A stretch of 64,000 bases of DNA from Coriobacteriia bacterium (GCA_030530145.1 JAUMVN010000001.1:62001-126000); one strand, 5' to 3'. Shown: positions 35,456 to 44,178, counted from the stretch's first letter. Translations and numbers: made by a program. Notes: a model not told the origin generated them from the letters alone.

Positions 35456-37219
35456 TTAACGGCGCTCGGCGATCTCGGCCGAGATCTCTGAGATGAACTC
35501 GTCGAGGCCCTTCTGGACGGTCTCGTTGCTGCGGTCGCGGACGGAGATGTTGCCGGCCTCGACCTCCTTCTCGCCGAGGATCAGCATGTAGGGCACGCGG
35601 TCGATGGAGCGGGCCTCGCGGATCTTGTAGCCGATCTTCTCGTCGCGCTCGTCGAGGTGGACGCGGACGCCGGCGGCGTCGAGCTTCTCGGCGACCGCGC
35701 GGGCGTACTCGCGGCTCTTCTCGGAGACGGGCAGGACGTCGACCTGCACAGGCGCGAGCCACGTCGGGAACTTGCCTGCGAAGTGCTCGATGAGGATGCC
35801 GATGAAACGCTCGATGGAGCCGAAGCAGACGCGGTGGAGCATGATGGGGCGCTTCTTCTCGCCGTCGGCGTCGACGTACTCGAGGTTGAAGTTGAGCGGC
35901 ATCTGGAAGTCGAGCTGGACCGTGCCGCACTGCCAGGTGCGGCCGAGGGAGTCCTCCAGGTGGAAGTCGATCTTCGGGCCGTAGAAGGCGCCGTCGCCCT
36001 CGTTGAGCTCGTAGTCCATGCCGAGCTGGGCGAGCGCGGTCTTGAGGCCGTTCTCCGCGCGCTCCCAGTCCTCATCGGAGCCCATGGAGTCCTCGGGGCG
36101 CGTGGAGAGCTCGACGTGGTACTTGAAGCCGAACTTCTGGTACACGGAGTCGATCAGGTTGACCACGCCCACGATCTCGTCGGTGAGCTGGTCGGGGCGC
36201 ACGAAGAGGTGAGCGTCGTCCTGGTTGAAGCAGCGGACGCGGAAGAGGCCGTGGAGGGCGCCGCGCATCTCGTGGCGGTGAACGAGGCCGATCTCGCCGG
36301 CGCGGATGGGCAGCTCACGGTAGGAGTGCGGCTTCGCGGCATAGACGAGCACGCCGCCCGGGCAGTTCATCGGCTTGATGCAGTACTCCTCGTCGTCGAT
36401 GACGGTGGAGTACATGTTGTCCTTATAGTGGTCCCAGTGGCCGGAGGTCTTCCACAGCTGCTTGTTCATGATCATCGGCGTGGAGATCTCGACATAGCCG
36501 GCCTTATGGTGGATCTCGCGCCAGTAGTCGAGAAGGGCGTTCTTGAGCACCATACCGTTGGGGAGGAAGAACGGGAAGCCGGGGGCCTCGTCGCGCATCA
36601 TGAAGAGGTCCATCTCGCGGCCGATCTTGCGGTGGTCGCGCTTCTTGGCCTCCTCGATGAGGCGCAGGTGCTCGTCGAGCTCCTCCTTCGTGGCGAAGGC
36701 CGTGCCGTTGATGCGGGTGAGCATCTTGTTGTTCTTGTCGCCCTTCCAGTAGGCGCCCGACACGCCGGTGAGCTTGAAGGCCTTGAGCGCCTTCGTGTAG
36801 CAGAGGTGGGGGCCGACGCACATGTCGATGTACTCGCCCTGCTGGTAGAAGGTGATTCGGGCATCGTCGGCGAGGTCGCCGATGTGCTCGACCTTGTACT
36901 TCTCGCCGCGCTCCTCCATGAGGGCGACGGCCTCGGCGCGGGGAAGCTCGAAGGTCGTGAACTTGAGGTTCTCCTTCACGATCTTCTTCATCTCGGCCTC
37001 GATGGCGGGGAAATCGTCCTCGGAGACCTTGACGCCCTCGGGCAGGTCGACGTCGTAGTAGAAGCCGTTGTCGGTGGCGGGGCCGTAGGCGAAGTCGCAC
37101 TCAGGATACAGGCGCTTCAGGGCCTGGGCCATGATGTGGGCGGCGGAGTGGCGCACAACGTGAGTGACCTGGTCCTCGGGACACTCGATGACCTGGCCGT
37201 CGTTCTGCAGGATCTTCAT
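35456..37219 (-). CDS. thrS: Threonyl-tRNA synthetase without TGS domain
   Basis: 587-residue class II synthetase. The N-terminal TGS domain of the standard enzyme (about 640 residues) is missing; the protein begins almost directly with the N2 editing domain, whose residues are intact (HSAAH at 24-28, DMCVGPH). The catalytic core has motif 2 in RHEMRGALHGLFRVRCFNQDDAH, the zinc-site cysteine in KPMNCPGGVL with later histidines, and motif 3 in HRVCFGSIERFIGILIEHF. The C-terminal anticodon domain starts about residue 485. Editing and aminoacylation should both work. The leader contains a candidate leader-peptide attenuator. Confidence 0.96.
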   Translation of the reverse strand: MKILQNDGQVIECPEDQVTHVVRHSAAHIMAQALKRLYPECDFAYGPATDNGFYYDVDLPEGVKVSEDDFPAIEAEMKKIVKENLKFTTFELPRAEAVALMEERGEKYKVEHIGDLADDARITFYQQGEYIDMCVGPHLCYTKALKAFKLTGVSGAYWKGDKNNKMLTRINGTAFATKEELDEHLRLIEEAKKRDHRKIGREMDLFMMRDEAPGFPFFLPNGMVLKNALLDYWREIHHKAGYVEISTPMIMNKQLWKTSGHWDHYKDNMYSTVIDDEEYCIKPMNCPGGVLVYAAKPHSYRELPIRAGEIGLVHRHEMRGALHGLFRVRCFNQDDAHLFVRPDQLTDEIVGVVNLIDSVYQKFGFKYHVELSTRPEDSMGSDEDWERAENGLKTALAQLGMDYELNEGDGAFYGPKIDFHLEDSLGRTWQCGTVQLDFQMPLNFNLEYVDADGEKKRPIMLHRVCFGSIERFIGILIEHFAGKFPTWLAPVQVDVLPVSEKSREYARAVAEKLDAAGVRVHLDERDEKIGYKIREARSIDRVPYMLILGEKEVEAGNISVRDRSNETVQKGLDEFISEISAEIAERR

Positions 37220-37265
37220 TGGGAACCTCTTCCTTGAGCTATGGAGCGAGATCGTGCTCTACATG

Positions 37266-37355
37266 AAAAACGCCCTCACGCCGCCGGGCGGCATAGGGGC
37301 GATATGCGGCGCCTGCCACGCGGCCTCGCGAGCCGCGGATCATGGGGCAGGCGCC
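37266..37355 (-). promoter_or_regulatory. Candidate transcription attenuator in the thrS leader
   Basis: Minus-strand order: hairpin 1 with arms GGCGCCTGCC and GGCAGGCGCC (37346-37355 and 37308-37317), starting at the stop codon of a small leader frame. Hairpin 2 follows (37271-37301, outer CGCCC/GGGCG and inner GCCGC/GCGGC) with TTTTT directly behind it (37266-37270), a good intrinsic terminator about 45 nt before the thrS ATG. A competing pairing exists: GGCG(CC)GCATA at 37303-37313 can pair with TATGCCGCC at 37287-37295, using bases of both hairpins, as an antiterminator would. No T-box sequence is present. Confidence 0.6.
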
Positions 37356-37399
37356 TAAATAGTCTGAGTTCGAGCGTCGAGCGCGTGCATGTGGAGCAT
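37355..37399 (-). CDS. Putative thrS leader peptide (14 residues, Thr codons near the end)
   Basis: ATG CTC CAC ... CGA ACT CAG ACT ATT TAG encodes MLHMHALDARTQTI. AGAAAGG lies 9 nt upstream of the ATG, a usable Shine-Dalgarno. The last residues include two threonine codons (ACT) and the stop codon abuts the first stem of the attenuator, the layout of amino-acid-responsive leader peptides. A ribosome slowed at the second ACT would cover the 5' arm of hairpin 1 and favour the antiterminator. Two Thr codons is a low number, so chance is possible. Confidence 0.5.
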   Translation of the reverse strand: MLHMHALDARTQTI

Positions 37400-37473
37400 G
37401 CTTGCAAGCCTTTCTTCGCGTGAGCTGGTATAGGTTTACCACAAATAAGGGCTGCTAGAAACCCCGTAACAAA

Positions 37474-37499
37474 AAAGCCCCCGCGCGGGCGGGGGCTTT
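37474..37499 (-). terminator. Intrinsic terminator after the zinc-ribbon membrane protein gene
   Basis: Nine-base-pair stem AAAGCCCCC / GGGGGCTTT with a GC-rich loop and TTTTTTG on the minus strand, 23 nt beyond the stop. One of the clearest U-tract terminators in the window. Confidence 0.88.
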
Positions 37500-37521
37500 G
37501 TGCACTGTGGGGCGGCGCCGG

Positions 37522-37953
37522 CTACTGGATGCGGGTGCGGCAGTAGGGGCAGACCTTCCAGTCCGCGTTGAGCGGGCGGTGGCAGGTCGGGCAGACGTTG
37601 CGCACCTGCGTGTTGCAGATCGGGCAGACGACGAAGTCGCGGTCGATGGGCGCGCCGCACTTGGGGCAGATGCCGTAGTGCGAGAGCTGGTGCTCGCGCA
37701 GCGCGATGTCGAGGTCCTGCTCCTCGCGGTCGATCAGGTAGGAGCTCGGGCGCAGGATGACGTAGGCGAGCAGGCCGACGATGGGGATGACGGAGATGAC
37801 GGCCCACATCCACCAAGGCTCGGCGCCGCGGCGCTGCGCGTCGCGCACGACGTAGACGATGGAGAGGATATAGAGCATGACGACGCACACGACCATCAGG
37901 TAGAGGACCATGCGGACCTCAGGCGTGAGGATCTGGTCGATAAGTTCCTGCAT
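37522..37953 (-). CDS. Small membrane protein with double zinc ribbon
   Basis: 143-residue protein with two membrane spans near the N-terminus (VLYLMVVCVVMLYILSIVYVV at about 16-36 and WMWAVISVIPIVGLLAYVIL at about 48-67), then a cytoplasmic helix and two zinc ribbons: CPKCG...CPIC and CPTC...CPYC (about 95-140). The arrangement resembles PLDc_N-like/zinc-ribbon sensor or assembly proteins of unknown function. It is transcribed alone, between folC and thrS, with its own terminator. Confidence 0.8.
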   Translation of the reverse strand: MQELIDQILTPEVRMVLYLMVVCVVMLYILSIVYVVRDAQRRGAEPWWMWAVISVIPIVGLLAYVILRPSSYLIDREEQDLDIALREHQLSHYGICPKCGAPIDRDFVVCPICNTQVRNVCPTCHRPLNADWKVCPYCRTRIQ

Positions 37954-38035
37954 ATTAGGGACCCTTCCGTGTAACAGCTGGTTTCAGCCGCGCGACGAGA
38001 AAGTGCCGCACAGGCGTAAAAGATTGTAGCAGAGC

Positions 38036-39442
38036 CTAGGACATCAAACCTGCGACCTCGCCCGCGAGGGTGATGGAGCCGCAGGCCACGAGGGATTCTC
38101 CACAAAGGGTTGATAAAGCGGACGCCACGGTCGGGTACTCGCCGACCACCGTCGACCCCTCCGCGGAGAAGAGCCCGGCGAGATCATGGGCGGGCAGGGC
38201 GCGCGGCGAGGAGGTCTGCGTCGCGGCGACCCGGGGAAAGTCCGCGGCGAGGAGACGGACGATGCCCTCGACGTCCTTGTCGGCGAGCACGGCGCAGAGA
38301 AGGACGGGGCGCGAGGCCACGTCGGGGTGCACGGCGCGCACGGCCGAGAGGAAGGCCTGGACGCTCTGCGGGTTGTGGCACGCATCGATGAGCAGGGGCG
38401 GCTCGGGTCGCAGCAGCTGGAAACGCCCGGGCGTCGGGCAGCCGACGACCGATTCGAAGAGCTTCTCGGCGTCAAGGGCCCGGCCCAGGAAGTCCTCGGC
38501 GAGGCAGACGGCACAGGCGATGTTCGCAGCCTGATAGGAAGGCTTGAGGGCGGCGAGCTCAGGGTAGACGGCGCGGGCGCTCGCGACCTCGACCTCGAGG
38601 GGCGCGCCGATGCGCGACGGGCGCTTGGTGATGCGATAGCCCGCGCGCGGCACGTCGGCGTGCTCTCTCGGGACACCCGGCTGCATCTCGCCCTCTGCGT
38701 CGGAGAGCGCGTCGGGGCGAAGGAGCGTCGGGGCGACGCCGACCTCGGCGCACCTCGAGAGGAAGACGTCCTCGACGGAATCGGGGGTCGCCGTGCCGAC
38801 GCCCAGGACGCAGGTCCGCCCGGGCTTGATGATGGCGGCCTTCTCGCCGGCGATGGCCTCGAGGGTGTCTCCGAGGACGCGGACATGGTCGAGGCCGATG
38901 CCGGTGACGGCGACCGACCTGATGGACTTGGCCGCCGACGTCGCGTCCCAGCGCCCGCCCATGCCGCACTCGAGCACGGCAACCTCGACGCCCTCGAGCG
39001 CGAAGACGACCATGGCGGCCACGGTCAGCGTGTCGAACTCGGTGATGTCGTAAGGGCGCTCCCCCGCCGCGGAGCGGCGCGCGTTCACCCGCCGGCCAGC
39101 CTCCGCGGCAGCCGAGATGCCCAGAGCGAAGAGCTCCTCGGGCACGGGCGAGCCGGCCACCTCCATGCGCTCGGTGTAGCTCACGAGCTCGGGCGAGGTA
39201 TAGAGGGCGACCTTCTTGCCCTCGCCCGCGAGGATGGCGGCCGTATAGCGGGACGTCGAGGTCTTCCCGTTGGTGCCGGCGACCTGGACGCAGTCGAAGG
39301 CGAGGTCGGGGTCCCCGAGCTCGGCGAGCATGTCCTCCACGGTCTCGAGCAAAGGGCAGATGCCGAAGCGAAGGGCCGAGTGGAGCTCGACGAGGGAATC
39401 CTCGTAGGAGAGCTCGGGCACATCGAAGGGAAGGCGGTACAT
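38036..39442 (-). CDS. folC: Bifunctional folylpolyglutamate synthase/dihydrofolate synthase
   Basis: 468-residue Mur-ligase-like FolC that adds glutamate to dihydropteroate and to folates. The P-loop is in VQVAGTNGKTSTS (about 53-65), then VALYTSPELVSYTERM, the FDTLTVAAMVVFALEGVEVAVLECGMGGRWDAT region, IGLDHVRVLG, and the C-terminal domain with LLIDACHNPQSV. It is last of the one-carbon folate operon, 62 nt after folE. The GGAGG Shine-Dalgarno lies inside a small hairpin. The ATG at 39442 gives the normal family N-terminus. Confidence 0.93.
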   Translation of the reverse strand: MYRLPFDVPELSYEDSLVELHSALRFGICPLLETVEDMLAELGDPDLAFDCVQVAGTNGKTSTSRYTAAILAGEGKKVALYTSPELVSYTERMEVAGSPVPEELFALGISAAAEAGRRVNARRSAAGERPYDITEFDTLTVAAMVVFALEGVEVAVLECGMGGRWDATSAAKSIRSVAVTGIGLDHVRVLGDTLEAIAGEKAAIIKPGRTCVLGVGTATPDSVEDVFLSRCAEVGVAPTLLRPDALSDAEGEMQPGVPREHADVPRAGYRITKRPSRIGAPLEVEVASARAVYPELAALKPSYQAANIACAVCLAEDFLGRALDAEKLFESVVGCPTPGRFQLLRPEPPLLIDACHNPQSVQAFLSAVRAVHPDVASRPVLLCAVLADKDVEGIVRLLAADFPRVAATQTSSPRALPAHDLAGLFSAEGSTVVGEYPTVASALSTLCGESLVACGSITLAGEVAGLMS

Positions 39443-39453
39443 GGAACGAAAAC

Positions 39454-39470
39454 CTCCGTTGGCAACGGAG
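39454..39470 (-). promoter_or_regulatory. Hairpin covering the folC Shine-Dalgarno
   Basis: On the minus strand CTCCGTT-GCC-AACGGAG forms a perfect 7-bp stem whose 3' arm contains the GGAGG that precedes the folC ATG by about 10 nt. Folding would hide the ribosome site unless upstream ribosomes or a factor open it. Confidence 0.5.
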
Positions 39471-39504
39471 CGCCGCGGGGGCGCGCCGGGTTCATCCGTA
39501 TGGG

Positions 39505-40074
39505 CTACTTGCCGAGCAGGCGCATGGCCTCCTGCCTCGTCTTGATCTCGCGCAGGGCGCCGCGGACCGCCGAGGTGGCGGTGACGGCGCCGGCGGAGCG
39601 GACGCCGCGCATGGTCATGCAGGTATGCTCGGCCTCGAGGACCACGAGCACCCCGAGCGGGTTGAGCTCGCGCACCAGGGCGTCGGCGATCTGCCCCGTC
39701 AGGCGCTCCTGGAGCTGGGGGCGGCGGGCATAGCCGTTGACGCAGCGCGCGATCTTCGAGAGGCCCGTAACGTGGCCGTCGCGCGGGATATAGCACACGT
39801 GCGCCTTGCCGACGAAGGGAAGCAGGTGGTGCTCGCACATGCTCGAGAAGGGTATGCCGCGCACGACGACCATCTCCTCGTTGCCGGGCTCGTGGAACTG
39901 CTTGCGCAGGTGGGCGCCCGGGTCCTCGGCGAGTCCCCCGAAGATCTCCTCGCAGGCGCGCGCAACGCGGTCGGGGGTTCCCTGCAGCCCCTCGCGGTCG
40001 GGGTCCTCGCCGATGCCGATGAGGAACTCGCGGACGGCCGCCTCGATCCGCAGCTTGTCGATGCCGTTCGCCAT
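39505..40074 (-). CDS. folE: GTP cyclohydrolase I
   Basis: 189-residue FolE, GTP -> 7,8-dihydroneopterin triphosphate, the first committed step of folate synthesis. The zinc/active-site region [22 protein letters not shown] is intact (Cys and His ligands at about 82-85), with [10 protein letters not shown], then [15 protein letters not shown] and the second zinc Cys in [12 protein letters not shown]. Four nucleotides separate it from the formate/nitrite channel gene, so it belongs to the C1-folate operon. Confidence 0.97.
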   Translation of the reverse strand: MANGIDKLRIEAAVREFLIGIGEDPDREGLQGTPDRVARACEEIFGGLAEDPGAHLRKQFHEPGNEEMVVVRGIPFSSMCEHHLLPFVGKAHVCYIPRDGHVTGLSKIARCVNGYARRPQLQERLTGQIADALVRELNPLGVLVVLEAEHTCMTMRGVRSAGAVTATSAVRGALREIKTRQEAMRLLGK

Positions 40075-40078
40075 GGAG

Positions 40079-40903
40079 CTACTCCTCTCCCCGCTTGCGG
40101 CCGTACACGAACCAGTACGCGACGCCCAGCGCGCAGCCGCCGACGGCGTTGCCGAGGACGGCGGCCGAGAGGTTCATGCAGACGCCGCCGAGGGTGACGG
40201 ACCCCGCCGCGCCCGTGGCCTGGAGCATAAGCGCGTACGGCAAGAAGAACATGTTCGCCACACAGTGCTCGAAGCCCGCGCCCATGAAGGCCATGACGGG
40301 GAGCAGCGCCGCGAAGAACTTGTCGGTCACGTTGGTCGACGCGTGGCCGCACCACACGGCGAGGCACACGAGGATGTTGCAGAGAACGGCCCGGAAGAAG
40401 ACCGTGGCCCAGGGAAGGGTCGTCTTCACCGTGGCGACCGCGACGGCCGCCTCGCCGAAGGCCCCGCCGTTCGCCGAGGCCGCGCCCGCGCCGACGAGGA
40501 GCGCGGCGGCCAGGACGCTGCCGGCGAGGTTGCCGAGGATGACGACGAGCCAGCTCTTGAGCAGGTCCGCCCAGCCGAAGCGCCCCGAGAGCGGGCCCAT
40601 GACCATGAGGCAGTTGCCCGTGAAGAGCTCGGCGCCCGCGGCGAGGATGAGGAAGAGGCCCAGGGTGAAGGAGAAGCCGCCGAGCAGCTGGGTCGCGGCG
40701 AACGGGAGCGTCGAGTCGCACTTGACCACGAGCATGAACGTGGCGCCCATGGCCACGAAGAAGCCCGCGAGCACGGCCAGGGCGAACGCGGCGACGGGCT
40801 CGGTCGCGGCTTTCGTGGCGGCGACGCGCTCGGCCTTGTGCTCGATCGACGCGGGGGTCATCGCCCCGCTGTACGACGAGGAGGGTTTCTCGGTCAGCTT
40901 CAT
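40079..40903 (-). CDS. Formate/nitrite transporter family channel
   Basis: 274-residue FNT-family pentameric anion channel with six spans. The N-terminus holds a short cytoplasmic tail; [37 protein letters not shown] (the broken helix with the omega-loop-type LFTGN motif), [12 protein letters not shown] and [13 protein letters not shown] are typical, the last containing the conserved gating histidine. The start at 40903 follows AAAGGA and overlaps the folD stop by 4 nt. Being in one operon with formate-THF ligase makes formate the most likely substrate (inference). Confidence 0.91.
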   Translation of the reverse strand: MKLTEKPSSSYSGAMTPASIEHKAERVAATKAATEPVAAFALAVLAGFFVAMGATFMLVVKCDSTLPFAATQLLGGFSFTLGLFLILAAGAELFTGNCLMVMGPLSGRFGWADLLKSWLVVILGNLAGSVLAAALLVGAGAASANGGAFGEAAVAVATVKTTLPWATVFFRAVLCNILVCLAVWCGHASTNVTDKFFAALLPVMAFMGAGFEHCVANMFFLPYALMLQATGAAGSVTLGGVCMNLSAAVLGNAVGGCALGVAYWFVYGRKRGEE

Positions 40904-41757
40904 GCAAGGGTCCTTTCTGCGGCCTCGACCACGTGCTTGGCGAGAACCGCCGTGGTCACTGAGCCGACGCCCCGGGGCACCGGCGTGACGGCGGCGACCT
41001 CGGGCTCGACGGATTCGAAATCGACGTCGCCAACGAGCTTGCCCGCGGCGGCGTCCCAGTTGATGCCCACGTCCACGATGACCTGCCCTGAGCGGACGGC
41101 GTCGGCGCCGATGGTACGCGCGTGCCCGGCCGCGGCGACGACCACGTCGGCCGCGCGGCAGGCGGCCGCGAGGTCGCGCGTGTGCGTGTGGCACATGGTG
41201 ACGGTAGCGTTTCTCGCCTGCAGCATGAGCGAGACGGGCTTGCCGATGACCAGTGAGCGCCCGACCACGCACACGTTCGCGCCGTCGAGCTCGACGCCGT
41301 AGTGGTCCAGGAGCTCGATCACGGCCTCGGCCGTGCAGGGCGCGAAGCCGCAGGGCTTGTTCGCGAGGACGCCGTAGAGGGAGCCGCGCGTGAGGCAGTC
41401 CACGTCCTTGGCGGGGTCGAGCGCGTCGCAGACGGCGGCCTCGTCGATTCCCCGCGGCAGGGGCCTGAACATGAGGACGCCGTGGACGTCCGCGCGGGCG
41501 TTGAGGCCCTCGATGGCCTCGACGAGCGTTTCCGTAGTCGCCGAGGCGGCGTCGACCTCGTGCACCTCGGCCTCGATGCCGAGCGAGGAGCAGCGCTTGA
41601 GCGCCCCGCGCTCATAGGACAGGTCGTCCTCGCGGGCGCCGACGCGCACGATGGCGAGCCTCGGCGCGGCGCCGGCGGCCCTGAGCGCCTCGACGCGCGG
41701 GAGCAGCCGCTCGTTGATGGCCTTGGCCACGGGCAGGCCCAGCAGGAGTTCGGCCAT
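40900..41757 (-). CDS. folD: FolD-type methylene-THF dehydrogenase lacking cyclohydrolase residues
   Basis: 285-residue FolD homologue. The Rossmann domain is intact (VCVVGRSLVIGKPVSLML, VTMCHTHT), and DPAKDVDCLTRG, FAPCTAEAVIELL and the C-terminal TPVPRGVGSVTTAVL are typical. The YxxxK motif is not: Tyr48 is present but the position of the catalytic Lys (Lys56 in E. coli and human enzymes) is Ala52, and the Gln of VQLPLP (E. coli Gln98) is Phe97. Mutation of that Lys in the human enzyme abolishes cyclohydrolase activity while dehydrogenase can persist. A separate cyclohydrolase, FchA, starts 2 nt upstream. It is therefore probably a monofunctional dehydrogenase. Confidence 0.88.
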   Translation of the reverse strand: MAELLLGLPVAKAINERLLPRVEALRAAGAAPRLAIVRVGAREDDLSYERGALKRCSSLGIEAEVHEVDAASATTETLVEAIEGLNARADVHGVLMFRPLPRGIDEAAVCDALDPAKDVDCLTRGSLYGVLANKPCGFAPCTAEAVIELLDHYGVELDGANVCVVGRSLVIGKPVSLMLQARNATVTMCHTHTRDLAAACRAADVVVAAAGHARTIGADAVRSGQVIVDVGINWDAAAGKLVGDVDFESVEPEVAAVTPVPRGVGSVTTAVLAKHVVEAAERTLA

Positions 41758-41759
41758 GG

Positions 41760-42392
41760 TCAGCCCCTTTCCAGGTAGTGGGCGCTGACGCTCTCCGCAA
41801 GGGAATCGGCGCGCTCCCCGAACTCGAAGACAAGGTCCTCGACCTCGTCGTTGAGCGCGGAGGCGTAAGCGCGGTCGGCGAGTGAGCGCGTGTTCACGTA
41901 GACGTTGAGTGCGGCGCAGCGCAGGGCGGCGCCGGCGAGGTAGGCCCCGCAGCCCACGTCGGAGCGGAGCATGCGCGAGCCCTTCTTTCCGAGGAGCTCG
42001 AGGACGGGCACGAGGCCCGCCACCTCCCGGACCATGGCCAGGGGCGGCTCGAGGGCCCGGCGCGTGGCGGACTCGAGGGCCGCCTCGCGCCCGGGGTCCC
42101 CCTTCGGGATTCCGTAGGCGAGCGAGAGCGGCTCGAACGCGGCCGCGTCGGCGTCCACGAGGGCGAGAAGCGCGCGGCGCGCCGTCTCAGCCTCGTCGAG
42201 CGCGCGCTCTATGTCCGCCTCGTATGCGGCGTAGAGCTTCTTGCCGGCCGTGTAGTTGCCGACCATCGAGGCGAGCGCGGCCGCGAGGGCGCCGACGAGC
42301 GCGGCCGCGCCGCCGCCGCCGGGGACGGGCCGCTTGGACGCGAGTTGGCGCGAGAACTCCGAGCAGCTCGCGGAGGTCAGGGGTTCAGACAT
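41760..42392 (-). CDS. fchA: Methenyltetrahydrofolate cyclohydrolase / cyclodeaminase family (FchA)
   Basis: 210-residue protein of the formiminotransferase-cyclodeaminase C-terminal family, as in clostridial and acetogen FchA, interconverting methenyl-THF and formyl-THF. The N-terminal signature is present: FSRQLASKRPVPGGGGAAALVGALAAAL, then MVGNYTAGKK. The helical C-terminal part has VNTRSLADRAYASAL. It lies between fhs (7 nt) and folD (2 nt), exactly between the two steps it connects. Confidence 0.9.
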   Translation of the reverse strand: MSEPLTSASCSEFSRQLASKRPVPGGGGAAALVGALAAALASMVGNYTAGKKLYAAYEADIERALDEAETARRALLALVDADAAAFEPLSLAYGIPKGDPGREAALESATRRALEPPLAMVREVAGLVPVLELLGKKGSRMLRSDVGCGAYLAGAALRCAALNVYVNTRSLADRAYASALNDEVEDLVFEFGERADSLAESVSAHYLERG

Positions 42393-42399
42393 GCTTCTC

Positions 42400-44073
42400 C
42401 TAGAACAGTCCGACGATCTTGCCGTCGGCGGTCACGTCGATCTTCTCGGCGGCAGGGACCTTGGGCAGGCCCGGCATCGTCATGATGGAGCCCGTGAGCG
42501 CCACGACGAAGCCCGCGCCGGCCGAGACGCGCACGTCGCGCACGGTGATGGTGAAGCCGTCGGGCGCGCCGAGCTTGGCCTGGTCGTCGGTGAAGCTGTA
42601 CTGGGTCTTGGCCATGCATATGGGCAGCCCGCCGAAGCCCTGCTCCTCGAGCTGCTTGAGCATACGGGACGCCTTGGGCTCGAAGGCGACGCCGTCGGCG
42701 TGGTAGACGCGCTTGGCGATGGCCTCGATCTTTGCCTTGAGCGGCTGGTCGAGCTCGTAGGCGTAGGCAAAGTCGCTCGGCTCCTCGCAGAGGCGCACGA
42801 CCTCCTCGGCGAGCGAGCGGCCGCCCTCGCCGCCCTTGGCCCAGACCTCGGAGAGCGCCACGTTGACGCCGAGCTCATGGCACTTCTCCTCGACGAGGGC
42901 GAGCTCAGCGGCCGTATCGGTCGGGAAGGCGTTGATGGCGACCACGACGGGCAGCCCCCAGATGTCCTTGATGTTGGACACGTGACGCAGCAGGTTCGGA
43001 AGGCCGGCCTCGAGCGCCCCGAGGTTCTCGGCGGTGAGCTCGGTCTTGGGCACGCCGCCGTTGTACTTGAGCGCGCGCACCGTGGCCACGAGCACCACCG
43101 CGGAGGGCGTGAGCTCGCCCGCGCGGCAGACGATGTCGAGGAACTTCTCGGCACCGAGGTCGGCGCCGAAGCCGGCCTCGGTCACCGCGTAGTCGGCGAG
43201 CTTAAGCGCGCAGTCCGTGGCCTCGAGCGAGTTGCAGCCGTGGGCGATGTTGGCGAAGGGGCCGCCGTGGACGAAGGCGGGGTTGCCCTCGAGGGTCTGC
43301 ACCAGGTTCGGCTTGATGGCGTCCTTGAGCAGGGCCGCCATGGCGCCCTGGGCGTGGATGTCGGCCACCGTGACGGGCTGGCGGTCGTAGGTGTAGGCGA
43401 TGACCATGCGCCCGAGGCGGTCGCGCAGATCCATGAGGTCGGAGGCGAGGCAGAAGGCCGCCATGACCTCGGAGGCCACGGTGATGTCGAAGCCGTCCTC
43501 GCGCGGCATGCCGTTCGCGATGCCGCCGAGGCCGTCGACGACCTGCCTGAGCTGGCGGTCGTTCATGTCCACGACGCGCTTCCACACGATGCGGCGCGGG
43601 TCGATGCCGAGCGCGTTGCCCTGCTTGATGTGGTTGTCGAGCATGGCCGCGCAGAGGTTGTTGGCCGCGCCGATGGCGTGGAAGTCGCCGGTGAAGTGCA
43701 GGTTGATGTCCTCCATGGGGACGACCTGGGCGTAGCCGCCGCCGGCCGCACCGCCCTTGATGCCGAAGACGGGGCCGAGCGAGGGCTCGCGAAGGCAGAG
43801 CATGGTCGGCTTGCCCATGGCGTTCAGGGCGTCGGCGAGGCCGACCGAGGTGGTCGTCTTGCCCTCGCCGGCGGGCGTCGGGTTGATGGCGGTGACGAGC
43901 ACGAGCTTGCCGCGGCGGGGCTTGTCGGCAAGGGCGTGGATGTCGACCTTGGCCTTGGTCTTGCCGTAGTGCTCGAGCATGTCCTCGGTGAGCCCGACCT
44001 TGGCGGCGACCTCGGAGATGGGGAGCATCTGCGCTTCCTGGGCGATCTCGATATCGGACTTGTAATCGGCCAT
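42400..44073 (-). CDS. fhs: Formate-tetrahydrofolate ligase
   Basis: 557-residue Fhs, formate + ATP + THF -> 10-formyl-THF. The P-loop-like [23 protein letters not shown] region is at about 62-83, followed by [24 protein letters not shown] and [13 protein letters not shown], all strongly conserved in the family. [11 protein letters not shown] and [14 protein letters not shown] are the C-terminal signatures. GAGGAGGG precedes the ATG at 44073. It is first gene of the six-gene C1-folate operon and divergent from tcdA. Confidence 0.97.
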   Translation of the reverse strand: MADYKSDIEIAQEAQMLPISEVAAKVGLTEDMLEHYGKTKAKVDIHALADKPRRGKLVLVTAINPTPAGEGKTTTSVGLADALNAMGKPTMLCLREPSLGPVFGIKGGAAGGGYAQVVPMEDINLHFTGDFHAIGAANNLCAAMLDNHIKQGNALGIDPRRIVWKRVVDMNDRQLRQVVDGLGGIANGMPREDGFDITVASEVMAAFCLASDLMDLRDRLGRMVIAYTYDRQPVTVADIHAQGAMAALLKDAIKPNLVQTLEGNPAFVHGGPFANIAHGCNSLEATDCALKLADYAVTEAGFGADLGAEKFLDIVCRAGELTPSAVVLVATVRALKYNGGVPKTELTAENLGALEAGLPNLLRHVSNIKDIWGLPVVVAINAFPTDTAAELALVEEKCHELGVNVALSEVWAKGGEGGRSLAEEVVRLCEEPSDFAYAYELDQPLKAKIEAIAKRVYHADGVAFEPKASRMLKQLEEQGFGGLPICMAKTQYSFTDDQAKLGAPDGFTITVRDVRVSAGAGFVVALTGSIMTMPGLPKVPAAEKIDVTADGKIVGLF

Positions 44074-44178
44074 GGGCCCTCCTCGTTTCGAAACAGGTAA
44101 CGCATAACTATACGGTAGTAAGGTTTCGGTCGTGTACCATCTTCTGCGACAAAGAAGCGGGACACGAAAAGAGGAAAC

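Noticed and set aside
37220-37521. T-box riboswitch upstream of thrS
   Set aside because: No AGGGTGGNACCGCG-type T-box core is present on the minus strand; the small reading frame and competing hairpins explain the leader better.
42400-44178. THF or glycine riboswitch in front of the C1-folate operon
   Set aside because: The fhs upstream gap is about 100 nt and shared with the divergent tcdA promoter; no riboswitch core could be recognised.
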